Below, piece by piece: positions 35,352 to 47,259 of a DNA stretch of 64,000 bases (within the stretch, counting starts at the first letter, position 1; each line of letters opens with the position of its first letter). The stretch lies in assembly GCA_032164295.1 (NCBI GenBank), contig JAJHTX010000004.1, forward strand, positions 1,984,001 through 2,048,000, read 5' to 3'. The position numbers and the translations under genes are program-made. The notes under the pieces were generated by a model. It saw nothing but the letters and a program-made list of their open reading frames with translations. It was not told where the DNA came from and did not search any database. Origin of the DNA: Inonotus obliquus (lineage: Eukaryota > Basidiomycota > Agaricomycetes > Hymenochaetales > Hymenochaetaceae).

Positions 35352-35975
35352 ACGCTATTTTCTCTTACATCAAGAAGTTCAGTTCAGCTGATTTGTATAG
35401 ATACATAGCACGCAACGCTTTTGTTTGGATGTGCTTTGTATGTCCGATTTTTGCCCGGTGTGCCTCAAGGACGGTAAGTCGTACTTCAATGAGCTATGAG
35501 AATGAAACATTTGTAATGATGCCCTTGACACATGGCCTTTGGAGATGCTTCAGTCTGAGAAAAAGATATGAACTTCAAGAGCCTTTTCGGACCGACTCTT
35601 CTCATGCTTCTGTCTTTCTGGAAATGCATCCGGTGTATGATAGGATGATGTTGAATGCTCCTCTCCTATCAGGCGCTGATAAGCCGGCAAATCAGTCGTG
35701 GAACTCAGGCCCGCCCTTCTAAATGCGTTATCGCAACCAGTGTCCGGGCCGTACACAACATATCAATACACAGAAAAACTCTGGGCGCGCTATTTTCTAG
35801 CTCTGGCTCGCGTGCTAATATTCTTTATCAGCTATTTATAGCTCTTGTTCCCACCTGGAGAAGAGTATAACTGGCTACCTATAAATGAGGTCCATGCTAT
35901 CTGAAGTCCAAGGGTCTGACCGACAGGATCCTCAAAACTTCGTCTTACCAGATAACTGGGGCCAAAGCTGACAGG
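35352..35975. other. intergenic, thiolase 3' / MFS transporter 5'
   Basis: 624 bp between two plus-strand genes. Open frames here show no domain; no gene was recognised. Confidence 0.5.
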
Positions 35976-38491
35976 ATGAGTTCCATCGAACAACGGAACG
36001 TTTCGCATGTTGAAGAGGATCGACGAACAGACGAGAAGGTGGATTCAGATTCACCAATAGACGAGAAGTTTCCATCAGTTGAAACTTCCACTGATGAAGC
36101 GTCTCTGGATGGAGATGAGGCTCTAGAACTTGTGGGTATACGTCGCACTGCAGAATTCAGTGAAGAGTATTACTTGAAACTGCGCAGGAAACTGGTATGT
36201 TTCTTCGCTTTGGTTTATTAGCTTAACGGAATGTTATTGAGGTCCTGCAACGCAAAGGACTGGACTATCCCACCCCTCTGCGCGGCGGTGTATTTTACGC
36301 AGTTTCTGTAAGCATCGACGCTTTACTATGTGACCCGGAAGGGATCAATGAATAACCGACTTCTTAGTGATAAGACATCGCTGAACTATGCTAGGTATGC
36401 AGTTCTTCTATCATATCAATGTTTTCTAAAGTATTGTTGCAGTATCATGGGATTCCCTATCACTGGGCAGGTTGGTTTACCGAGGTGCTCCACATGCCTT
36501 TCATAGCTAACGAGTTACTCCATGATCAGGAATACAACCTTGTCGCATTAGCCTTCTACGTTGGCAGGTATAATAGTATCTGTACCAAGCAGCGATCTGA
36601 TCATCTTTTGCTCTAAAGGCTTCTTCATTTGGGAATTTCCGACTCAGTATATTGCTCAGAAGCTGAGGCTTGGTAAATACCTTGGTAAGTGTGATATGAC
36701 AAGTGAATCAGAACCGCAGGTAACCTTCGCCTTTCCTAAGGTGCTAATGTCGTTCTCTGGGGAATCGTCCTCATGCTACAGGCGATTCCTAATACATTCG
36801 CTCCAGTTTTTGTTTTGCGCATTTTACTAGGCATGTCCGTCGTTCACGAGAATTGGCAGTTGTTTGACTTTGCATGTACAGGAATGCTGGAGAGCTGCGT
36901 CGCCCCGATCCTCATCCTTATCATTTCCATGTTTTACAAGAAGAACGAGCAGGTACTTATACAGATCTGAAATCAAGAAAAGTCAGTATTCTGACTATTT
37001 CACAAAGGCCCGAAGAATTTCGTGGTTCTACGTAATGGTTTGTCTTGACCTTCTTATCTATTCTCACATACTGAGGGCGCCCGCAAGAATGGCTTGACCT
37101 CGATCTTTGGAGGTTTCGTTGCCTACGTAAGTACTACTCTCTCCGTCGCTTATATCAACTGCTTCAACATGATTCTCTTAGGGAATATCCTTTGACACGA
37201 GTACGAAATTTGCTCCATACCGCATTCTGTTCATCATGCTCGGGGGTCTCGCAATCGTTGTTGGCATCGCGGTCCTAATTTGGATGCCTGATTCCCCTGT
37301 GCATGCGAAAATGCTGACTCGTGAGGAACGCATTGCTGCTATTGAACGTGTTCGGGATGATCAAGGCGGGACGGAGAATAAGACAATTAAGAAAGCACAG
37401 ATTATTGAAGCCCTGACTGATATCAGGACGTGGTTGATCGTGCTCTCAACGCTCGTTAGTAAGTATATGCTATAGAGTCTCCGGAAACGTGGCTGATGTG
37501 TTTATCGTCCATTAGCGAGCATCCCTAATGGAGGTTTGAGTAACTGTGAGTTATACATCAATGCCATAGACTGAACTGCATTGATTCACCTACTACGTTC
37601 GAATAGTTGGAGCAATTATCGTCAAAGTGGGTATTCCTTTACTGTATATCGACATTCTATTGACTACATATAACGAGAACAGAACTTCGGCTACACGTAC
37701 GTCTAGTCGTATTCTCCTACGATGTATTTGTGCTTACGCTCGAGTTAGCTCCAAGCAGGCCCTTATTTTGAGTACACCTGGAGGTTTGATTGGATCAATT
37801 GCGACTTTGAGTATTGGGTGGTACGCTGACAAAAGGGTAAGTGGTATCAACCACAATGCCCATTATCCAAGCCTATAACTGGATCTATGCAGAATGAGCG
37901 AATGGTTCCTATCGTTATATCAATGATCCCTACGATCGTTGGAACGGCTATGTTGGTTGGTCTCAACGATTCAGGAAAGAAGGGCGCTCTCCTGTTCGGT
38001 AAGTCCCGCATTTCTTGCAGGAGATGGGCAGAATAACACGATTTCAACTCAGCTTCTTGGATCGTGGGTTTCTATGGCTGCTCGCTCGCAATCCTTTACG
38101 CGTACAATGCAAGCAACACCAGTGGACACACGAAGAAGGTCACGGTAAATGCGATGACCCTTGCAGCCTTTAGCCTGGGAAATGTGATCGGAACTGAAAC
38201 TTTCTTGCCGAAGGATGCACCAGGTGCGTACGCACATCCACTGTTCTTAGCCTTTGTGTACTAATGCATGCTTGACTTGCTCCAGATTATCTACCGGGGA
38301 AAATCACAATCCTCGTCCTTCTCGCTTCTCAATTCTTCCTGTGCTTCATTATCAGGTCCATCAATCTCCGCTTGAACAAGAAAAAACGTGCCTATATTGC
38401 GGAATTGAAGGCAAGAAATGGGTGGACGGACGAAGACGTTGAACATGAACGTGAAAAACACGCGTTCTTGGACCTCACAGACACTCAGTAG
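35976..38491 (+). CDS. MFS anion:cation symporter, allantoate permease (Dal5)-like
   Basis: Plasma-membrane transporter. The start ATG at 35976 gives a hydrophilic, acidic N-terminus (MSSIEQRNVSHVEEDRRTDE). Then RKLDWTIPPLCAAVYFTQFL, LDKTSLNYA and the helix GFFIWEFPTQYIAQKL follow. Further helices include AIPNTFAPVFVLRILLGMLE and SCVAPILILIISMFYKKNEQ. The cytoplasmic loop has WMPDSPVHAKMLTREERIAA and ERVRDDQGGTENKTIKKAQI. The second half includes LILSTPGGLIGSIATLSIGW, VPIVISMIPTIVGTAMLVGL, SWIVGFYGCSLAILYAYNAS and ITILVLLASQFFLCFIIRSI, ending HAFLDLTDTQ, stop at 38489-38491. The pattern FTQFLDKTSLNYA..G and W..PDSP..A..L..EER is that of the ACS family (Dal5, Tna1, Liz1). Substrate is likely a small organic acid (nicotinate, allantoate, pantothenate or similar), not determinable here. 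About a dozen short introns. Confidence 0.87.
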
Positions 38492-40309
38492 GCCCTAATC
38501 ATTTGTCTCTCGCGTATATTACAACCTCTAACTATCCGTACATAGAAACCCTTACTTTGTTTATACGGCCTGATGATAGAGTTAATGCTGTCAAGAGAGA
38601 TGACTTGGCCGCTTTCCAACCAAATAACCAACGTTGAGCACACCCTTGGAAGAGTTCCATTACGGTACTTATGCAAGCGGCTGTACATATCAATAGAATA
38701 TCGATTGTTTATCATCCTCGCTGATTTCCTAAATCTCCGTCGTCTTTGGCTGAAAAAAATACAGATTATACGACCTTGAATGATCGAAATGAAATATATC
38801 GTGATAACAAATCTTGTGCACCGTCATAGGTTGAACATTGTAGCCCAAACAGGTGGATATCATAGTGTAGTTGTACGTTGAAATAGAAATAGCACACCGT
38901 ACCAATAAGCAGGTTATCCTTCACGCATAGCACGCCATAGTTCCTTTCATCGACACCAAGTACATGTTGTTCGACCCTCTTATTCCATGTTCTCGAACTA
39001 TCTGATATCCATGGCTGTTTCAGGGACGACGAAGGCAGGATTCCACTTTCTTCCACTCCGACTGTACATAATCTGGATCTCCCATAGCAGTTGTAAAAAG
39101 TTAGATCTAATCGGGCGACATTTACTGGGAGCAAACTGAAACATGACAATGTCCTTAGGATAGACACAGGACATTAGCGCAATTCCATATTGCACTTGTT
39201 GTGATATATTCCGGCTCGGCATCAGTCGACCCAGACGTTTCTCGCCGACCGACAGTATTTCCCGTAATCAATGCGTCGCTCGTTGCAGGAGCGAGTCACT
39301 GGAGTCACTGTACTTTCCGAGCTGGAGAGAGGTATCCCTGTCATGGCACACAAGCGAGGACCATGAACTTTACCGAGTCAGGAACACCTCGTCCCATTCC
39401 CATGCCTTCAGAATCTTTTGGCACAGTGCAACCCGTAACTCTTATAACGTTGCGTTTGCGCCGATAATAGTTCGCCAGTTTGTCAAGTCCTCTGTCTGGC
39501 TCGCAACTTGAGATCAAAGGCGTTAATCCATAGCACCGTATCCTGTGCGATCTCAACGACAAGCAGTACAAGCTACTCTGACGCGGTAAATACCAGAATC
39601 CGGGAAACGATACCGTACAGAGGAGTCGTCCGTGTTCTTGCCGTTTGCAAACCGTGACAGGGTTGTACGTCAGGAAGATCGATTTACCTAAGTGAATAAT
39701 CGTGAGTAACGATGTCCTGGTTCGAGGAAGAATGCGCCAACCTAGTCCGGTCTGTCCATGTCCTATTACCAGGCTGTGGTCTTTCTCGATGAATTGAGTG
39801 AGCAAATCCTATTCCCTCCTGACCAAGAAGCACGCTAGAAAAGGAACACAAATTCAGCTTGGAATCTTGCTGAGCGTCACAAAGCGATGGAATAATGCAA
39901 CTTACGTTACGACTATTTGCGTACAAGCGAACGAAGGATTGGTCTATTTCATCGTTCGTGTCGTGAACAAGACCTCGTGCTGGGCCGGTAATAAATCTCG
40001 TTGCGAAAGTGGACGATATCCTCTGTGAGATTCAAGTCATCTGCTACCATTCGTCGTTAGCCATGTGACAAGAGTCATTCAGTTTTCGAGGCATGGTGGT
40101 GAAGATTAATTACTAAACTACGAGCACTAGTACTAGCAAGAGCAAACGCATAGTACCCATACTTTACTGTATAAGGAAGCAATTCCCCGAAGCCGATCGT
40201 CGATCAGTACTAGTGTCCAGTCAATGCGTGCCACTTCTCTTTCAATCCCTCCCCTCTCTCAATATGCGCATAGGCACATCCCATACACTTTACGGACAAT
40301 CGTACTGAG
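38492..40309. other. no gene assigned; minus-strand frames of unclear status
   Basis: 1.8 kb between two plus-strand genes. Several minus-strand frames (38766-39222 and 39341-39926) are open for 75-150 codons and could be exons of an unrecognised or decayed gene, for example RVTGCTVPKDSEGMG and VQYGIALMSCVYPKDIVM. I could not join them into a convincing protein and recognise no domain. Confidence 0.4.
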
Positions 40310-42959
40310 ATGGTCACATCAACTGAACTCAAGGGCTTAACTGGCGCATCTTTACAGAACTCCGATCGCTGCACCGACAAGAAAGCTTTGACGAAGGCCT
40401 TTGTCGATTCACAAAAGCGACATGCCACTGTTTATGCCATCGAAGGGAAAAACGAATTTTCAAGATGGCCAAAGAATTCCGGGATGGAACTCTATAAGTC
40501 AACTGACGAAACAAAGGCGGATCCTGCCCAAGCTGGCTTCTCAAGCCCCGTTCTTCAACCTCGAAATGCGAAGTGTCCGAGCGTAGTTCAACAGTGCAAT
40601 AGTAAGCCTGGGTCGGACGAAAAAAATGCGCGTAAAGGCGAAGACGTGGCACGGAATACGACGCGGAGCGATGCACAAACCAAGACGGAGAAGGCAATGC
40701 GGAAGCCTGGTAAGAAATCAATGCCCCGGGCCTCGAAGGAAGACTCCGGAAAAGATGGAGAAAGGCTGCCCCATGTATACGGGCAGAAAAGGCGAGGGTA
40801 TTCCACCAGTGACGAGGAGAGAGAAGAGCGTACGTCGTGATTAATAGATGTCTAGATATAAATAGACTAAATCCGACTATTCAGGACTCGCTCAACGTCG
40901 CGAAAGAAGGCAACGTAAGAGGGAAATAGTTAATCCGAAGGCCTGCGACGAAGCTGAGGTATCTAGCGCTGGCGGTGCGCAAGACAAACAAGGTCTTTCG
41001 ACTAAGAACAGGTCTAATAGGAACGTCAGGAATAAATTACCCGCAGGACTTGCGCTCATGCATGGATTTAGTGCAGATAATATTGGCAAGCGCAGACTGA
41101 CTGTATGTATCTCTTCTATATGTTCAACAGAGATATATTCTAAGCTTTGCAGATGGGACCCAGGGCATCTACTGGCGTTTTCAGCAAAGGCCGTGCTTCC
41201 ACGAAGGCTCAGGTACAGAGGAAGAGTGTCATGAAAGGTAAGACGGCTCATTTTTCTAGCTGTTTTATCCACTGACGAGTAAACAGCGCCAGCGATCTTC
41301 AATGAGCTGGAGTTCTTGAGTAAGGCAGCAGCAACTGCTAAAGATTACCGTGTTTCTACGCGTGCGGCACACAGCGTCGACTCTGACGCTGCTTCTGTCG
41401 AAGGGAAGGATTCGCCGCGGAGGCGAAGAAAGGACAGCCACCATAAGCCTATCGTAATCGATGCTTCTTCCTCCCACTCGCGTGGAGTCACCGGAAGACT
41501 GTCAGTGGTTTCGTCAATTGCGAAGAGGTCGAGTGACGAGGAGTTATCGAACTATGAATCACAGATCTGGGAGATTGAGAAGGAGTTCCTGCAAGAGGTC
41601 GCAGAAGGTTCTGTAGAGCACTCATCCCTCACCAAGCCAAGTAGCATCGTTATCGACAGCAAGAGATGGGATTGGGGTCGTTTTGAAGCTCCTCGCTGCG
41701 TAGACCACCTTCAGAACAATTGCAATTCGATTGTCGACGATGGACCAAAGAATGAGCTTCCTGTCAAGAGTTGCTCTTCTGCCCAGAGCATTCTGACAAT
41801 AACTCCTTCTCAGTCAGCTTCTCAGGTGGTGTTGAGACCTCCATCACAACCAGACCTCCGAACCAAGTCAAGATTTTTCTCGGTGACAGAGAAGCGAAAC
41901 GATTTGGACGATACCCTCGCAGAGAAACAGAGCACTTCATCCTTCGAACGTGAAGTGGCATCACACGTCCCATCACATCGGCAGGGGAAGAGTCCCGATA
42001 AAGCAGATGAACTAGCAAACACCGCGGAAAAGACTTCGCCTTTAAGCAAGGTCAAGGGGTATAAGGGTAATAGCGATCTTTCCTGTTTTCTCCGTGCCAC
42101 CATGCAGGAACTGGAGACAGAAATACCGTTAACATTCGCCAATGGGGTTGACCACCGCGCTTTCCCTGCTCCGTTGTCTTCCAAATTCACATTTGTAGAC
42201 GAGCACGGACCAGCTGATGCAGCGCGCTTGAGCCTTCTGGGTACTGTTTCCTGCGCCCGGTCACACTCGTCCCCTCACAAGTCTGAGATGGTTTTTGATC
42301 ACACGAACATATCTGAACAGGACTGCACGTATCTTCTGTGCTGTGAGAATGGCGAGAACTGGAATGCTTGCGAACAGATCTCCAGCCAACGCGTCACGAA
42401 ACCTGGTGTTGACCTGCAGGAGGGCGTGACGTGCGGTAACTTCGGTTTCGAATATTTAAACGACATCAGCTTCGACTGTGACATTGGCTGCGACGAAGAC
42501 ATCCTTTATGACTCTGACTTTGACGGCGAAATTGACTATGACCGTGACCATGACGGAGAGCTTACTATCCAAGCTAGGGAACAAGCGCCTTTGCTTTCCG
42601 AGGACTATAATTACGTTACCCATTCTCAAACTTATATGGGTCATCATTTCAGGGACGACGAATCTGAATCCTGGCCTGATGTTCAAGGCGAGTCAATCAA
42701 GTCGGACGGATCTGTCGCTTGGTATGGCGACGTCCACATGGACGAGCGAAGCGAAGATTCCGCAGAAGACAATTCTCGGAGCTACGAAGATCCCAACTCT
42801 GCAGGACCAGAGTCGATTTTCAACATGTCACAGCGGACATTTATACCAAGTCTCGGGCCAATATCCACCACGACCACCGAGCCACTGGACTCTTTGAAGG
42901 AGGCAGAAAACGCGGTTGCCAAAGCATTCAAGAAGAATTTCCACCCGATTAGATTTTGA
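40310..42959 (+). CDS. uncharacterised basic/acidic two-part protein
   Basis: Not recognised. The start ATG at 40310 gives MVTSTELKGLTGASLQNSDR. The first part is Lys/Arg-rich with RKPGKKSMPRASKEDSGKDG and REERLAQRRERRQRKRE, suggesting a nuclear location. Exon 2 carries a compact motif, LALMHGFSADNIGKRRLT, and MGPRASTGVFSKGRAS, that may bind a partner. The large last exon (about 41290-42959) is Ser-rich, then strongly acidic: FDCDIGCDEDILYDSDFD and GEIDYDRDHDGELTIQ, ending AVAKAFKKNFHPIRF, stop at 42957-42959. Introns of about 55 nt lie near 40828, 41104 and 41238. Predicted length is about 800 residues. The alternating basic/acidic layout resembles many chromatin or transcription-linked fungal proteins; no DNA-binding domain was identified. 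Confidence 0.7.
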
Positions 42960-43603
42960 TGATATGAAATACGGCTGCGATTGGCTTTATGTAAATCTGT
43001 TGAGATTGGCGCTTGCAATCAGAGTATTGGCGCGCGTGACGTCACGCGTCCTGCATAACTATCTGATTGGACATCATGCCTCGAAGATTATCCTTCGAAT
43101 CAAGCATTAGGATAGCAGCCGTATATTGAAGCTAAAGGTGCTGATAAATGTAGCAGAATGCGGGAGTAGAGAAATTTGTTGTCAACGTTTAAGCGAAGTT
43201 GCGGTAATGAATTGTTTATTATTGTTTGGTCCGGACCATCTTCCATATATTATTCTACGCGTCGCGTCGTCGCGTCTTCCCTTTGGTGCAGCCGAGCGGG
43301 GCCTAATACTCGTTGAGTCACGTGTGGTATTGAGCAATCGAAGTTGACTTCCACCAAAAAAAAGTAATTCGATCCCTTTACCAAGTAGTAGCACTATTAG
43401 TGGTAGCTTCACAATACATAATCAAGAAACGTATATCCGAGAAACGAAACATAAAGAGCTACACGGGTATAATACATGTAGGCACTAAACCAGAAGTTAT
43501 CCATCCGGATAAGAGTAAGCATTGAAAAGAGAGTCTGTCCTAATGAGGGATGAAGGAAGGATGTGAAGAGGATGAAATACATAACGATATACTTACAACC
43601 CAT
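42960..43603. other. convergent intergenic region
   Basis: 644 bp between the converging stops of the two flanking genes, AT-rich. No gene was seen. Confidence 0.5.
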
Positions 43604-46600
43604 CTATATATCTCGCCCTAAGCCTTCGCGGTGCCATGGAGGGCGTCCGAGTGTTGCTTCGTCTTCTCGATCCCTCACACTACCAACAAAATCGTCTGTT
43701 GCTTCCGCGTCAAGACCGGCTCTTGAAGCAGCCCATCCAGCAAAGCTAGGAAGTATACCACGAGGAGAAGCCGAACGATTAGTGGGAATGTTTGAGTTCG
43801 GGGTAGAACTGGATGCAAGCGGGGAGGAACCGTTGGCTAAAGGTGTGGAGAGGGAAGGTTTGGTAAACGCCCGGCTGAAAGATTGGAGAACGGATGTCCT
43901 CAATGATCCTTGAACAGGGAAGGATCCCTGTCGCAATGGTCCATTAGGAATTTGTGCACGAATAGGTACTGGTGATATTGGTGTAGGTGCTGGCGCATCA
44001 GGTAAGTTGCCAGTTGGAGAAGTTGGGGCAATTCCATCGTTCAAAAACGTCGTTCGGATGGAAGAATCCGAGAGACCTCGAGGCCGAAGAGTGCGTTCCA
44101 GAAGCGTGTCCGGCACGTTTGACTCGCTATTCCCTTCATCATCGAAATCTTGCAGAGCCGAACCGGAGTCTACCACAGCGTCGACATTCGGAGGTAGACG
44201 TGTATTAGCCGTGCGTCCAGCCGATCGCGTGAGCGTTGCCGTGCGCATGTCCATAGTAGACTTCTGACCTCGCACTTTCCTTTCTGGCTTGGACGCAACA
44301 AAGACCCATGGGTCCTCTCTCTGTGGTTGAGGTGCGCCTGCAAATATGCCCATGACAGTCCTTGAAGACGACGCTCCAGGAATTGGTGTCAATGATCGAG
44401 CCAGATCAACTCCATCTTGACCTGCAGCGACAACAACGGCAGTAGCACTCGAAGTTACCGATCGTCCTACGACCGTCCCAGAGAACTCGACGTTAACAGT
44501 CGTTGCGGAAGCAGCTAATGCCGGACCAGATTTAGGCACGAATCTTGGCGGTTTCTGTCTCACAGTTGCATTTGCAGCGCCTAAACTCGCACCTATCCTG
44601 TCGGAAATAGGTGGGCTCTCTGATGACTTGGTGTCGGCCTGAGGAGTGGCAGCGGTAGTTCCGAACAATCTGGAGATAGGTCCCATCCAACCACCAGCGG
44701 GAGGACCTGTTTGCTTTGCACCCCGGCTTCCGGCTTTACCAAACTGTTTAGTCGGATCCATCGCAGCTTCACTAAACTTGGGTGCCAAGGACGGATCGAG
44801 GACAATCTCATTCAAAGCAATACGCATCTCTCCGAGCTCCGCGAACATTTCCCGCAACAAGCTAAGCAGCGCGCGTAGATCGCGCCTCGTACACGTGCTT
44901 ACCGCACGCTCATCTTCCAAGACTCCGCGGAAATGTGCACGGAGTCCGTTTGCATCCGAAAGGATGGCCGAGACTGTCGCGTGGGATAAATGGGAAATGT
45001 CACCGGCGAGGCGCTGGCGCTTGAGGCGATTCATGAGTGTACGTGCATCGGCTTGCGCCATGCGTGAGAACAAGGAATTCGTTCGGTCGACAACTGCTGC
45101 GATGGTCGAAGCATGTGCATGTGTATCAGCTAATGAGGATGATTCTGACCGACCGTCGGTATGTGGTGTGGACGACGAGCCGTCATCGGTCTGTGCGCGG
45201 AGAACTGGTGCAAGCAGGCTTGTCCAGTTGACATCATCTGTTTGAACAGACCTATCTTGAGACAATAAGAAAAGCGGACGTCTAGGTGACTTTCGTCCTG
45301 TAAGCTCGGGTGACTTCAAGCGTGTATTTCGGTCATCCATGTCGAGATTCAAATGCGAAATGGGAGACTTCGAACCAGGACTGTATAACGCAGGAGGACG
45401 TCTATCGGACGCAGTACGAGAATCAGCCGGGGACAGAGGTCGTGCTTCGGTATTCGGGGTTAATGGTTCGTATGGTTGCGTCGACTGTGCACCGCTGCGA
45501 GGGACTGGAGAAACGGGTCGTAGACCAAACGATGAAGCCCAACTCTGCGAGTAACCATGCCCGGGACGACCTGAAGAGAGAACCCTCCTCATTCCTCCGG
45601 GTAGAACACGCGATTCTTCAACTTCTTCTTGCAAAACTCTCATTTCTTCGCGTGATTCAGCGAGAAGATTCTGCAGCTCTGCTACATCTCGCTTGAGCGC
45701 TTCGTTGTCTGCGACTAAGGACTCCATCATTTGAGTCACCTCTGGACTGTCTGTGAGAACACTTCGTCCGAACTGCTGCGAAGAATATATGTAATATGAG
45801 TATCATGAGGATCCGCTTACATGAGACATCCCTACCTGTTGCTGGACCATTTCAAGACGCGCACGAGCGTCACGGAGTATTTCCTCAGAAAGTTCTGTCC
45901 GCGAGTGCTTCTGTTGGTCAAGCTCATCGTAAAGTCGACCCATTTCAGTCTGAAGCTTGACTAGTTCATAGGGTCAGTATATGCTCATAATCCAGAAGTC
46001 AAGAAACAAACCACAGCGGTCCTTCAATGCCGTTGCCTGTGATTCGGCATTCTTCGATCTTTGCCTTTCGCTATCTAGCTCCTGTCGCAGGTCATCCCTT
46101 TCTTGAGATACAGCACTTAATCGGCCCTCCCAGCCCGTCGACTTCGCCTGATTGATAGTCAGCTTCGAAATTGCCTCTTTGGCTTCATCCAGCTCCTGAA
46201 GAACCGTCTTTTTGGCCGACTCAGATATCTCAGCGTTCAAGAGAGCGGTGGTTAATCTCTGCAAGTATGTCATTTCATATTATCACCACAGGTATCTCAC
46301 ATGTTATCGCACCTTTTCGAGAGCTGCATTCTGCTTCTTTAAACTAGATATCCGAGTTTCTGGATCATAGTCCGCGCGCGCAGTGTGTATAGTCGGGGTT
46401 TCAGGGCGTAGCAATTCGTCGTCGTCGTCTGGCTGCACAAAAATTAGTACATTAGTATTGCGAAGATTATGATTGGGACAAGAGGTCGAACCTGATCATC
46501 AGAATCATTGAGACCATGGCGTCGTACGTACGCCTCGTGCTTCTCAAGCAACGCCTGTCCAACCTCTACAACACCTTCAGCGGACCGACAAATACTTCAA

Positions 46601-46886
46601 TTTCATAACGGGACATACCGGCGCATAAAATCAGTCGACTTTCGAGTTTACTCTGAAACGACGTCCATGCGGCCGTATTCGCACAATCCTGTCGACCACA
46701 ACAACAATGTAACAAGTCTCTATCCGCCGGGTCCGGTGATGGCGCTCGTGAAACTTTGGCTAACGTCGTGGTAAGTTCGTCGATAGTCGAATTCGCGCGG
46801 TGCAAGCTGTTGGTCATTTGCGAATTCGGCGTCGTAGGTCGTGAGCTTGACTCGGAAGCTGGGAAGGACGCGCCAGATACTTGCAT
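43604..46886 (-). CDS. coiled-coil protein with CCCG...C motif, uncharacterised
   Basis: Not recognised by name. The start ATG at 46886 gives MQVSGASFPASESSSRPTTP. A short Cys cluster follows (DLLHCCCGRQDCANTAAW), then WTSFQSKLESRLILCA, GQALLEKHEAYVRRHG and a long coiled coil through three introns (LTTALLNAEISESAKKTVLQ, LSAVSQERDDLRQELDSERQ, NEALKRDVAELQNLLAESRE). The last exon (43604-45739) is Ser/Pro-rich. It contains a helical domain, MAQADARTLMNRLKRQRLAG, SHATVSAILSDANGLRAHFR, GVLEDERAVSTCTRRDLRAL and LSLLREMFAELGEMRIALNE, with a disordered tail ending REGLGRDI, stop at 43604-43606. Spliced length is about 1,000 residues. The CCCG..DC..T.AW.....KLESRL..A..GQALL..HEAYVRRH block looks like a conserved family signature. 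A scaffold role (cell polarity or microtubule organising) is only a guess. Confidence 0.75.
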
Positions 46887-47259
46887 TTCAACATGCCCCA
46901 GAGGTCAATGCGCGTACAAATACGAAGTTCTTGTTTGAAATGAAAAGAGAATGAAAAATAGGCGGTTGTGGGCCTCAAGTTCCGCGTCGCTTTAGCAGAC
47001 TGACTCTAGCGCAAGTTACGATCACACTTTCCCAAATCAGGCGATCGACCTCGTGTTTCGCATACGCCATTCATCCATTTCCCCAAAATCTCACTAAAGT
47101 ACATAATAATACACGTTGTAAAAGCACGTAAGTCCAAACTGTCCGCGTGCGCGTATGCAAGAAGGGGATAGATTCTACTATATCGATATGTAAAGCAAGT
47201 CCTTGTGCAACATTTGGATGTCCATTTGGACGGCAAACTAAACTGCTGACTAGAAGAAA
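46887..47259. other. intergenic, upstream of the coiled-coil gene / 3' of RAX1-like gene
   Basis: 373 bp between two minus-strand genes. No gene was seen. Confidence 0.5.
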
